Assembly: GCA_020631735.1 (NCBI GenBank)
Contig: CM036160.1
Location: forward strand, 5,502,407-5,566,406
From: Saccharum officinarum
Taxonomy: Eukaryota; Streptophyta; Magnoliopsida; Poales; Poaceae
DNA length: 64,000 nucleotides
Direction: 5' to 3'
Shown: piece by piece, positions 32,189-41,799 of the stretch
How the letters are laid out: every line of letters starts with the position of its first letter
Position numbering within the stretch: the first letter of the stretch is position 1
Position numbers and translations under genes: made by a program
The notes under the pieces: generated by a model
The model's database searches: none
What the model saw: only the letters and a program-made list of their open reading frames with translations
What the model was told of the DNA's origin: nothing

Positions 32189-33760
32189 GCTGCTACGCGA
32201 GCGAAGCTGAACTGGCAACATTCGAGGAGGCGCTGAAAAGCATGAAAATTGGCGCCACGTGATGCTTGACGAGTTCACCTCCATCGAGGCCAACGAAACT
32301 TGGGAGCTGGTCGAGCCGCTGCCGCGGACGCGCCCCATTGGCCTCAAATGGGTGTACAAGACCAAGAGGGATGAGGCCGGGCTGATCACCATGTTCAAAG
32401 CCCAGCTCATCGCAAAGGGCTATGTTCAGCGACAAGGCGTGGACTACGACGAAGTCTTCGCGCCGGTGGCTCGCCTTGAGTCCGTGCGCTTGCTGTTGGC
32501 CTATGCTACGTGTGAAGGATGGGCCGTGCAGCACATGGACGTCAAGTCCGCGTTCCTCAACGGGGATCTGTTGGAGGACGTCTTCATCGAGCAACCGCCT
32601 GGATTTGTGCTCAAGGGGCATGAACACAAGGTACTTCATCTCGTCAAGGTTCTGTATGGTCTGCACCAAGCTCCCCGTGCCTGGTACTCGAAATTGGACG
32701 CCTCGCTGCTCAAGCTTGGGTTCACAAGGAGCACTTCAGAGCATGCTGTGTACCTGTGTGGCCAAAGTGATCGGTGTCTAGTTGTGGAGGTCTATGTGGA
32801 TGACCTGGTGATCACTGGCAGCAGCCACTCCGACATTGACAAGTTCAAGGAGGAGATGAAATCAACGTTCCAGATGTCTGATCTGGGACTGCTCAAGTAC
32901 TACCTCGGGTTGGAGGTGGTACAGACTGAAGATGGGATCACCCTGTGCCAGAGAGGGGGTATGCTGCGAAGATCCTAGAAGGAGCTGGCCTGGCCAGCTG
33001 TAAACCAAGCAAGACTCCCATGGAGCCCCGGCTGAAACTGAGTAAGTTGAGCACTGCCCCTGCTGTTGATTCAACTCAGTACAGAAGCATTGTGGGATCT
33101 TTACGATACTTGGTAAATTCAAGGGCGGATTTGGCATTCTCAGTGGGTTATATAAGTCGGTTCATGGAGAACCCAACCACTGAACACATGGCAGCTGTCA
33201 AAAGAGTGCTCAGATACATCTCTGGGACCTTACATTATGGCTGTCATTACAAGAGGAAGAGGGAAGCTCGGCTGATGATGGGTTACAGTGACAGTGATCA
33301 AGCTGGAGACATTGATACAAGGAAGAGCACCTCAGGAGTCCTTTACTTCCTCGGCAACAATGTGATCACCTGGCAATCTCAGAAGCAAAAAGTAGTTGCA
33401 CTGTCTACATGTGAGGCAGAATATATGGCTGCAACAATAGCTGCTTGCCAGGGAGTCTGGTTGGCACGTCTCCTCGCAGAGCTCAAAGGCAAGGAGTCCA
33501 GTGCCATCAACTTGAAGATTGACAACCAGTCGGCCATACAACTCAGTAAGAACCCTGTTTTCCATGATCGTACTAAACACATTGATGTTAGATGTCATTA
33601 TATCTGTGAATGCATTGAGGAAGGCAGGGTCAAAGTTGAGTCCATTGGGACAGCTGAGCAGGTGGCCGATATCCTGACAAAGGCCCTGGGACTGGATCGT
33701 TTCTCTGAACTCCGTTATAGGATCGGTGTCTGTGATGTACACAACCTGCGCAAAGATTAG
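32189..33760 (+). pseudogene. Copia-3 RT and RNase H remnant
   Basis: RT is open from 32259 ([32 protein letters not shown]) with the catalytic box YVDDLVITGSS near 32797. A frameshift near 32960 separates it from 32945-33760, which holds the RT tail and RNase H (YSDSDQAGDIDTRKSTSG, STCEAEYMAATIAAC, DNQSAIQLSKNPVFHDRTKH). The C-terminus ends normally at TAG 33760, just before the polypurine tract. A second frame change lies near 32245. Confidence 0.85.
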
Positions 33761-34129
33761 GAGTTTTGTTCGTAATCCTTGCGCAGGATTAGTTGCAGAT
33801 AGATAGGCATGCATAGACATGTTTCCTTTTTCTGTTTTGCATGTGCCGAGCACCAACCGGTGGTATGCCGTGCACATAGGAGGCCGTGGTGCTGGATTAG
33901 CTCGCCCACGAGCCTGGGTTCTCGGTCGAGCACGACATCGTGGGCGTGGGGATGGACACGCCTGAGAGCAATGCGCCGGCTGCCGCCAAGAGCTCTTATC
34001 TTTGTATTCAGTTTACAATAAAAGGAGAAAGATAGACAGAAAAGGTGTGGTTCTGTTTGCAGCACCCACTAGTAGAGAACAGACTTTCGGTTTTAGGGTT
34101 TAGTCTCTTCCAGTTTTTGACCCGTAACT

Positions 34130-34395
34130 AATGGGAGAATTAGTCCCGGTTAGAGCCACCAACCGGGAGTAGAATCTCCTGCCCAACGGATAGCACAGCA
34201 GGCTTTTGCAGCAGGGACATCTAGTCCCGGTCTGTGGCTCCAACCGGGACTAAAGGCCATCATTTAATCCCGGTTGGAACCACCAACTGGAACTAAAGGT
34301 CTCGCTGTCCTTTTATTCTGGTTTGTAGCTCCAACCAGGACTAGAGGATTGACCTTTAGTCCTGATAGGCTCTGTCAACTGGGACTAAAGGTCCC
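34130..34395. repeat. Left subterminal hairpin array of the CACTA element
   Basis: Five imperfect modules of about 35 bp start near 34143, 34221, 34266, 34315 and 34352, each with arms like tagtcccggtt and aaccgggactaaagg. Confidence 0.9.
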
Positions 34396-34397
34396 CA

Positions 34398-34406
34398 CTA
34401 TATATC
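34398..34406 (+). promoter_or_regulatory. Candidate TATA box of CACTA gene A
   Basis: 'ctatatatcc' directly follows the hairpin array and lies about 195 bp upstream of the predicted ATG at 34595. The same array-then-TATA arrangement occurs twice more within the element. Confidence 0.45.
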
Positions 34407-34594
34407 CTTCCATGGTTCCCCCAACACCGAGCCAATACACTTCAATTATTGTATTACCTGCTGTCGTGCGTGTGTTCTTGCTTGGGGGAGCAACAGCTCT
34501 AGTTGTTCTTGCTGTGGCTGCGCTCTTTCACTCTTTTGTCACTTTTCACTCTCATTTCTCACTCTTTTCACTCTTCTCTCTATGTGTTTTTGTC

Positions 34595-35461
34595 ATGGCT
34601 CCTGGATATGCTATTGGTATGTTCTCCTTTTCCATATTCTATATGCATTCTATATTTATTTGCCACATTTTACTTGGCACGTTATTTATATGCATTCTAC
34701 ATTTATATTCACATTTTTGGAGTTTATCAGGCCCCCTGAATCCACCTCCCTCACCACAAGAACCAGGTTTCCACCCTGGCGATGAGCCATTCGATCCAGA
34801 TCTGGGCATTCCACCGTTCCCTAACCTAGCTATTGTATGAAATATTTTCCAACATCTTAGTGTTGTTTCATAATATGTATGCATTCAGTTAAATAATATC
34901 ATTTGTGCATATGTCATAGACTATTTCCCCGGTAGAGTGGCTGCAGTCAGCACTTACCATGTTCATGGCGTCGAACATCATTGAGAACACGACAGCTGAT
35001 GCACGTGGTCTGTTATGGACATGTGAACTCATCTTTAACAACCCTACGAGGGGTCCATCAGAACACCAGCAACTGATCCGGCGGAGGGGACGAGAGATGC
35101 CTAACAGCATAGGCGCCCAGTTCGATACCGTGGCGCTCTGTTTAGTGGCACTTGAGCGCATGTGCCTGATTACTCATCATTCAAGATACATGCTTTGCGT
35201 GCAGGTCTCCCCGTTGCGCTAGTAAGCGAAACGATGGCGACCTGGAACCATACAGATGTGGTAGAGTCTTCACTGATGCCCGACTCGTGTTTATTTGTTG
35301 TTGTTGTTATTCTATTAAAGTTTTTCTGATTTTTTTTGTTTCTCCACTTGCAGATTTTGCTCCATGATTGTACATATGCTTCATGTGCCTTGGGGGCCAT
35401 TCTAGATCAAGCTGTGGAGCAACTGGGGTACGACTGGGAGTACGATGGACACCTCGGCTAG
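34595..35461 (+). CDS. CACTA gene A: predicted four-exon gene, 172 aa, unknown function
   Basis: Predicted exons are 34595-34616, 34731-34834, 34920-35204 and 35354-35461. All three introns have GT...AG ends (GTATGT...TTATCAG, GTATGA...GTCATAG, GTCTCC...TTGCAG), and the four exons join in one frame from ATG to TAG. The protein starts MAPGYAIG, has a Pro-rich stretch with FDPDLGIPPFPNLAI, then SPVEWLQSAL, a central CELIF...IGAQFDTVAL region, and ends with TYASCALGAILDQAVEQLGY. I recognise no domain. A diverged copy with the same intron position after 'PSI/LAI' lies at 38909-39697, so the gene family was selected or duplicated as a unit. It could be a captured host gene or an accessory CACTA gene. 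Confidence 0.55.
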
Positions 35462-36184
35462 CTCACTACAGAAGGCCGGCAGTGCCGGCTAAAACTTACT
35501 GATGCGGCCAATGGTTGTTCAGTAGATTACATATATGGGCGACCATGTCGTCGGCGTTGTGAGGCATGAGAGAATGCACTAATACGGGCATTGTCCTTCA
35601 TAGACGGTGACCGCGGTTACAAAATCCGTGACTGCAATTACTATCAATGGCTACAAATGAATGTGGTGCCGCCCCCTAATTAATGTTTATTTAGTTCTAA
35701 TTATTATGGTTGTTTATTTGTATGGTTCTAATTAGGTTGGTTTGTATTGTTATTTTTAATTAGGTTTTTTTTGTGTGACAGAATTAGGTTTATTTGTAAT
35801 TTTATGTTTAATTAGGTTCATTTGTACTTTTATTTGTATGGTTATAATTAGGTTTGTGTGACTTATATTTATTTCTCATGCATTTCGGTGCCATATTCGG
35901 TTTAAACTATTTTCTCAAAGTTTTACATGCCACAAGTTAATTAAGGAAACACTAAGTTTACAAAATTCATATCACTAAAAAAATCAAAACTCATATATAT
36001 ATAATATATGAAAATTCATTTGAATTAAATTTAATCTAAAATTCATATAATTTACAATATATATTTTGTTTGACTTTTACTAATAAAGCAAGTCATAACA
36101 AAATAATTTACACAAAATTTTAAATAAGACGAGCAATCAAATATTTGGTCAAAAGAGTCAAATGAATTAAGATTTTGAACTGAA
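35462..36184. other. CACTA interior, non-coding
   Basis: 35690-35870 is a degenerate repeat of 'aattaggtttatttgta'-type units; a similar phrase recurs near 37040. The rest is AT-rich. No gene seen. Confidence 0.5.
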
Positions 36185-36312
36185 GACCTTTAGTCTCGGT
36201 TGGAATTATAAACCGGGACTAAATGTCACTTTTAATCCCGGTTGGTAACACAAACCGGGATTAAATAATACCTTTAGTCCCAGTTTTTAACTCTAATCGG
36301 GACTAAAGGTCC
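36185..36312. repeat. Internal hairpin array 2 of the CACTA element
   Basis: Three modules start near 36190, 36232 and 36274 with the same arms as the terminal arrays. A TATA-like 'cctataaaac' follows at about 36382. Confidence 0.85.
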
Positions 36313-36528
36313 TGCCTACCACTGCTCCCACTTACCACCGCACTCGATGACCACTCATCCCAACTACCACCGCTGGTCACGCCTATAAAACCGGCCACCG
36401 CGCGCCATTCATCTCCACGGCCGCCGCACGCCATCATCTCCCCCGCCTGCTGTTATAGTTTGCCCAATTCGATATCTATTATTGTTTGTCTAGTTTCCTA
36501 TCCAATATATGGCCTTGTTGGCTAGCAA

Positions 36529-36915
36529 GTGCTTTCACATAGCAAGCCATATCTCTATATCAGCCTCAGCCAGCCAATGCTCTATGGGAGAAAGTGCTCC
36601 ACATACAAAATTATATTATACGTAGTCAGCAATGAAGCACACAAGAGGTACCAGAAGAATGTTTCTAAAGATAGAGCGACGCCGGAGCTTGGCGAAGTTG
36701 GGAGTGATGCCCGTGCAATGTAATTGTTGCATGGGTTGCCCCCGAGGTTCATGGATCCATCCAATCTTGTGTGCTCTGGACTACTGGAGAGGCATGGGTT
36801 CATCGGTGCAGGGGCAACCGCTCCTTTCGACTCCAGAAGGCGTAGTTTGTCAACCATCTCCGGCATCCTCTGGCACTGCTTTGACCCAATCTGGATGCTA
36901 GAAAAATGTCTCTGA
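36529..36915. other. Possible captured gene fragment in the CACTA interior
   Basis: Overlapping open stretches exist on both strands. The minus strand gives MVDKLRLLESKGAVAPAP and further residues; the plus strand gives LLHGLPPRFMDPSNLVCS. Codon content looks less AT-biased than the surroundings, as expected of exon sequence. I cannot name a family or decide the strand. Confidence 0.25.
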
Positions 36916-37769
36916 GGTGGTTTATTTATAATGTGTTTATACAATTCGCTTGTAACATTGACCTATTCAGAAAAAAGGTCTTTGTTACCGTATATGTACT
37001 TTTATTTTAAGGTCTTTGTTATTGTATATGTGGTTTATTTTTTGGTTATGTTTAATTAGGTTTATTTGAATGGATGTTATAATTATGTTTTGTGTGGCTT
37101 ATGTTTATTTCTCAAGCAGCCGCCCCCTGCAAATAGACGCTGAATATTAAAAACTACTCTTCGTCCAAAAAGTTGTAGATCTCAAAAAGTTTTTGAAATA
37201 GAGGGAGTAAGTACTAAAATTCAAATTTTTGAAATGACCACGGATGGTGAAATGACCACAATATAAGTTGTAGATCTAAAAAGTTATAGAACTTTGTTGT
37301 TTACAACTTTTCCATTTGAAATCATTTGCTATTTCAAAATACTATTTGAAATCGAATTTTAAATTGTTAAAGAAGTCTGATTTCTTTTTTTAATCTTTGG
37401 CCAAAACTTGTAATTGACAACTTTTTCATTTAAAATCATCTAATCTAGTTGAGAATAATTACATCTAAGTATTACACAATTCATAATATTTTAACTAATA
37501 AGTACTACATTTCCCATTGTAAAAATATAATTATAATTTATAGCATATGCTATTAAACATTTATACCATAAAACAAAAGAATTATCAATTGCATATTAAA
37601 GCAAATTTGTATTGCAATTTTTGGAGCTATTTGTTTTTTACTATGTAATTTCCAATTTGCAGCCTATTTATTTATATGTAATAAATGGATATAATGAGAA
37701 CGAATTGTTGCATGGGCGGGAAACGAAACTGCCGGGTAGGCAGCAGTTTCGCGGCGCGCCAAAATTTAA
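36916..37769. other. CACTA interior, AT-rich spacer
   Basis: Contains 'gttgtagatctcaaaaagtt' phrases (37170-37290) like those in the other CACTA-type ends of this window. No gene. Confidence 0.45.
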
Positions 37770-37935
37770 TTTTAGTCCCAGGTTCAGTTACAACTCGGAA
37801 CTAAAACTACTTTAATCCCGGGTGGTGAATTCACCCAGGATTAAAGGTCACCGTCTTTAGTCCCGAGTTAAGCCACTACCTAGGACTAAATCCATTTTAG
37901 TCCTGGGTTGTGGCTGAACTCAGGACTAAAGCTCA
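37770..37935. repeat. Internal hairpin array 3 of the CACTA element
   Basis: Four modules start near 37770, 37813, 37858 and 37897, with arms of a variant type (tagtcccgggtt / aactcaggactaaag). A TATA-like 'ctatatataa' at about 37942 follows directly. Confidence 0.85.
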
Positions 37936-37959
37936 CAATCCTATATATAACGATGTGCT

Positions 37960-38480
37960 TTCTCTTCATCCTCCAAATTCTTTTTCGATCTATTTCAATC
38001 ACCGCCACCCAGCAGATCTGCCACGCCATCGCTCCGCCACCGTCCGCCACGTCCTCTCATCTCTGGCCAGCCTCGCCCTTGTCCTCGTCTCCGGCGCACG
38101 CGGTGGTGCCCTCGCCCTTGTCTCCGGCGCTCGTGGCGGCACCGTCACCATCGTCTCAGGCGCGCGCGGCGGCGCCCTCGACCTCATCTCTGGCCGGTGG
38201 CATCGCCCTCATCCTCGTCTTTGGCGTGCGCGGCGGCGCCCTCGCCCTCCTCCTTGTCCTCGTCTCTGGCGTCGCCCTCGTCTTCGGCCTCAACCCTCGT
38301 CTTCGGCCTCGCCGCCTCGTCTCCGGTGCCTCGCCTTCGTCTCCAGCCTCGCCGTCGCCCTCGCCCTCCTCTTCGGCGGCCGTGACCTTGTCTCTGACCT
38401 CGCCCTCATCCTCACCTCCGCCCTCGCCGTTGCTGCTACCACCAGGTGTGCCGGTGGTCTCATCCAGTTCTGCTGTGTGA
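37960..38480 (+). repeat. GC-rich minisatellite-like tract
   Basis: Repeats of 'ctcgtctccggcg' and 'gcgcgcggcggcgccctcg' fill the tract. Two plus-strand frames stay open across it because of composition. It may be a low-complexity exon downstream of array 3, but the protein (Ala/Ser/Pro/Arg-rich, frame-ambiguous) gives no support. Confidence 0.6.
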
Positions 38481-38702
38481 AACCGAGCACTAAACCCTAA
38501 ACTAATTGTCTATTTGTATTCGATCTGACTTAATTAGTTATATGACTTTAGTGATATGCATTTTGGTATATGAAAAATATTGACTCCACAGTGATATATG
38601 ACTTTAGTGATATGCATCCAGTGATATGAATTTTGATATGGTTTAGAGATGTGAATTTTGTTAAATACCAGACATTAGTGAAATACATTTTTTCATGGAA
38701 TA

Positions 38703-38705
<3 letters not shown>

Positions 38706-38787
<82 letters not shown>
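38706..38787. repeat. (AT)41 microsatellite
   Basis: 82 bp of uninterrupted alternating AT, with shorter TA runs near 38800 and 39095. Confidence 0.97.
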
Positions 38788-38790
<3 letters not shown>

Positions 38791-38908
38791 TTCATGTATA
38801 TATATATGAAATTTGATATATTGACTTTAGTGAGATATGCATTTTGGTGTATGAAAAATATTGACTCCAGTGATATGAATTTTGGTATATTGACTTTAGT
38901 GAGAAGAG

Positions 38909-39697
38909 ATGGCCGGACATCTCCCTGTGTCGGAAATGATAGGTTTTAGCGGCTACGTAAGTAGTATTGGATTCGATCCAATATTGCCGGAAGTACCACG
39001 CTTTCATCCAAGCATTGTAAGCAACAATATATGTTTTTAATAAATTAATATGTTTTAAATATGCTTGTACAAATATATTTTCCGCTATATGTATATATAT
39101 GTGATTTTTAAATGTACCGTAGGTCATTGGCCCGATCATTTGGTTTAAAGAGACTCAAATTTCGGGGTTGACAACGTCAATGTTGAGAGCTTCGAAATAG
39201 ATAGCAAACGATTCATCCAATGTAGAATTGGCTTTTCCATCGCCACTAGGAGGGGTACAGGTGTTTTAAAAATTTCAGAGATGAGAATAAAGGCACCCCA
39301 GAAGACTATTGCACAAAAATATGATGTCATTGCATGTATAAATAAGCTTGCGAATAATGGGTACACCCTGCCTATACTATCCTCGGTGTTGATACAAGCT
39401 ATAAATGCAGGCTCAAGACATGATGTTAAGGGCTTTTGTACAAGGATTGCTCGAAACAACCAAAATGATGTGGTAAAGTCGAAGTCGGACTCATAGCTTA
39501 TATCCAGATTTGTTGTTATTGGAAAGCTTGGTTCTCATATCCATTTTTTCTATCAACACTTACAGGTTGAGGACTATGACTTAACCTACGCAAGTTGCAG
39601 CTTCGAAGTTATTTTAATCCAGACAATGTATCGATTGGGTTATGATTGCAAATATGCCCATGAATGGCCAACACTCACTATGGAAGATTTCAGGTAA
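38909..39697 (+). pseudogene. CACTA gene B: decayed paralogue of gene A
   Basis: The first exon, 38909-39016, encodes 36 codons ending GFDPILPEVPRFHPSI. A GT...AG intron, 39017-39122, interrupts at the same place and phase as in gene A (PFDPDLGIPPFPNLAI). The next exon starts VIGPIIWFK, against TISPVEWLQ in gene A, but then needs a shift of frame to continue (IQCRIGFSIATRRG...IAQKYDVIAC). A last exon from 39566 after TTACAG reads VEDYDLTYASCSFEVILIQT, then MYRLGYDCKYA; it matches the last exon of gene A at 14 of 33 aligned positions without gaps. The stop is at 39695. The frameshift and extended reading make it probably non-functional, unless an unrecognised splice site resolves the shift. 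Confidence 0.55.
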
Positions 39698-40204
39698 AGC
39701 TCCTTACGACTCCTCGACCACTGCTAAGAAGTTGACCACCGCTAATCGTTGTTAGTAGACCCTGTGCTCGTACTTGTGAAGTAAGGGAGAGTGCACTACT
39801 TTATGTGTTGCTCGACATCAATGATATTTGTAGATACACATCGGTGACCTACACCACACCGACTTAATAATACAAGAAAGTCATATTAGGTACTAGTAGT
39901 GGTTGCCTTATGTTTGCATCGACTTTGGGGTGTTCGTGGACACCTAGTTTGTAATGACTTGGTTTAAATTATTATGGTTTGGATGAACTTGATGAATGGG
40001 GCGGATGATCATTGTAATATACAAGCTCTTGCTTAATTAATGAGTTTCATTCTTAATATGGACGTACAATAGTACATCATATAATACATATATGAAAACT
40101 ATTTGAAATAATACATATACGAAAACTATTTGAAATGAAAACAGATTCAATGCAAAGAAACTGTAAAAAGAAAAGAAAAGAAAAAGAAAAAAAGAAAAAA
40201 GTGA
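39698..40204. other. CACTA interior before the right array
   Basis: AT-rich, with an A-rich tract at 40150-40205. No gene. Confidence 0.4.
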
Positions 40205-40380
40205 CATTTAGTCCCGGTTGGTTATACCAACTAGGATTGGAGGTGCATTACGTGGCCGCCCCTAGGACCAGGGCCAGAGCCACCTTTAGTCCCAGAGTCC
40301 GGTTGCGGCCTTTAGTCCCGGAGTCGCAGTCCCGGTTGGGAAACCGGGACTGCAGGGGTTTCCCAACGGGACTGATATTG
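40205..40380. repeat. Right subterminal hairpin array of the CACTA element
   Basis: Modules near 40209 and 40313 have arms tagtcccggttgg and aaccgggact, adjacent to the right terminus at 40395. Confidence 0.85.
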
Positions 40381-40488
40381 AGTCCTATACTAGTGACCAA
40401 AATACTCCCATGTTCCAAGTGTTCGTGTGAGTTTGTGTTGTGTTCATCTACTTGATCAGAATCATGATCTCGCCGGCTGTCAAGAACA

Positions 40489-41168
40489 CCGGTTGAGACA
40501 CTAAAAGATTTTGAATAAAAAACTTATCAAGTACAAACTTGTTGCCCTTCGACCACTACAACTTTTGTATTCAGCATATGAACATGCAAGGTCTTTTGGA
40601 AATTCCAAAATTTTAAAACATAAAACACATATTGGCACTCTAAACGACTTCAAATAAAAAATATATTAACCTCAAAGTTGTAGAATGCATTGGTAACTAC
40701 AATTTTTGTACAGATCATGTCAGCATCTTAGATCGTTCGAAAATTCTATAGTTAAAATTCAAAATTTGAAAAATTAAACCATAGTTTTGGTACTCCAAGC
40801 AGTTAAAAATGACAAACTTGTCAACTAAGAAGTTGTAGATCGCATCGATATCTAGAATTTTGGTATAGGTTTCATCTTCATCTGAGTTTATATGAACATG
40901 TTATGAATTTATTTGGGACAACTATTTTTACAAGCGGGTTTCTAAAGGTGTCGTCTTTATTAATCGATTTTTAGAAACTACACAGAGTGACCGCCTCTGT
41001 TAACTGTCATTTTTAGAGAGAACATCTTCAAGAAGTCGGTCTCCGAAAATAAATTAATAGAGATGAACATCCTAAGATGACTAGAATCTGCCTGATTAAG
41101 AAGCTTCAAAAAATACCTGCTTATTATTAATTAGGAAGTCAGTCTCCTTAAACCGTTCTTCAGAAGTG
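40489..41168 (-). mobile_element. CACTA-like end in inverted orientation
   Basis: The complement of the right edge reads CACTTCTGAAGAACGGTTTAAGGAGAC, similar to the end at 11722 (CACCGCTAGAAAAATGATTT...AAGAGAC). Further in, the complement of 40770-40900 aligns with 12140-12250 ('ctcagatgaag', 'gatgtgatctacaa', 'aaactgcttagagt'). These are therefore two ends of the same element type facing each other. Flanking bases ttt and ctg do not match, so a single element is not proved. Confidence 0.5.
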
Positions 41169-41799
41169 CTGATGCAGACTTGCAATATGAGCTAGCATGG
41201 GTGGTTGGATCTTGCCGATTGTGAAGCCACAGCACACATATTCATGACTCATGATCTGTTTGCCACTTAGATACTATTATGGACATGAAAATCAACACGG
41301 AGGGGCAGTCCATTTCACACGTCATCCGCATGGGCGACCAGGGGGCGACCTAGCCACCGCCGCCAAGCCCCCCACCGAGCGTGCTCTCCGGCCGCCGCTG
41401 CCGCTCCCTAGCTAGTGGTGGCGGCGGCCCACGGAGGAGCCCAACAAGGCCCCCCTCTGCAGCTTCCTGCACCACCTCCTTCCTTTTCTCGTCTCCTTTT
41501 CTCTTGACGCCCCTGACTTTGCGGCAGCTTCCATGGCCGGCACCGAGCAAGAAGGCCGGTGCCACGCTGGATCCACGTCCCCTGGGGCCGGATCCGGTGA
41601 GCCCCAGCTCGGATCTGACTGCACGGCCATCCGCTGGGCAAGGCCTCCTTGGCCGACATCTCCGTCGTGTCATGGTAGCCACTATTCGTCGGGTGCTTCG
41701 GGATGACGTCAACACTGCATCAAGTAACCGCGACCCGTCTAGAGCTTTGGCTCCATGGCAAGGCTGCCAGCGCAGTCGACTGAGCTAAGATTCTCCCAG
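41169..41799. other. Spacer and GC-rich exon-like block
   Basis: 41330-41780 is GC-rich with open frames on both strands but no conserved motif. It could be the first exon of a captured or decayed gene; I cannot assign it. Confidence 0.3.

Larger units (their letters stand above)
34067..40395. mobile_element. Complete CACTA (En/Spm) element, 6.3 kb, no transposase seen
   Basis: The left end is CACTAGTAGAGAAC and the right end (complement) is CACTAGTATAGGAC, 12 of 14 matching. The 3-bp duplication acc is exact at 34064-34066 and 40396-40398. Subterminal arrays of roughly 35-bp hairpins (arms tagtcccggtt / aaccgggacta) fill both ends and also occur twice inside. No TNPD-type transposase was recognised, so it is probably non-autonomous. 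It carries one intact-looking four-exon gene and a decayed paralogue. Confidence 0.92.
26280..40488 (+). mobile_element. Copia-3: 5'-truncated Copia carrying two nested transposons
   Basis: The coding parts are 26280-27332 (pre-integrase and integrase) and 32189-33760 (RT and RNase H). They rejoin when the minus-strand element 27333-32188 is removed. A 3' LTR of about 390 bp (33767-34066 plus 40399-40488) is recovered when the CACTA element 34067-40395 and one copy of its target duplication are removed. No 5' LTR, gag or protease was found. Confidence 0.8.
33767..40488 (+). repeat. 3' LTR of Copia-3, split by the CACTA element
   Basis: It starts TGTTCGTAATCC after an 'attaggagttt' purine-rich tract. 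It is interrupted at 34067, resumes at 40396 and ends GTCAAGAACA at 40488, giving about 390 bp without the insertion. No partner LTR survives, so the ends rest on the TG...CA rule, the purine tract and the clean CACTA target duplication. Confidence 0.6.

Noticed and set aside
34274..34840. 188-codon continuous frame over the start of CACTA gene A
   Set aside because: It reads through predicted introns and part of the hairpin array. The spliced model joins all exons in frame and is supported by the paralogue.
37908..38500. Two parallel Ala/Ser/Val-rich frames of about 190 codons
   Set aside because: They cover a GC minisatellite and two frames are equally open; no evidence for translation.
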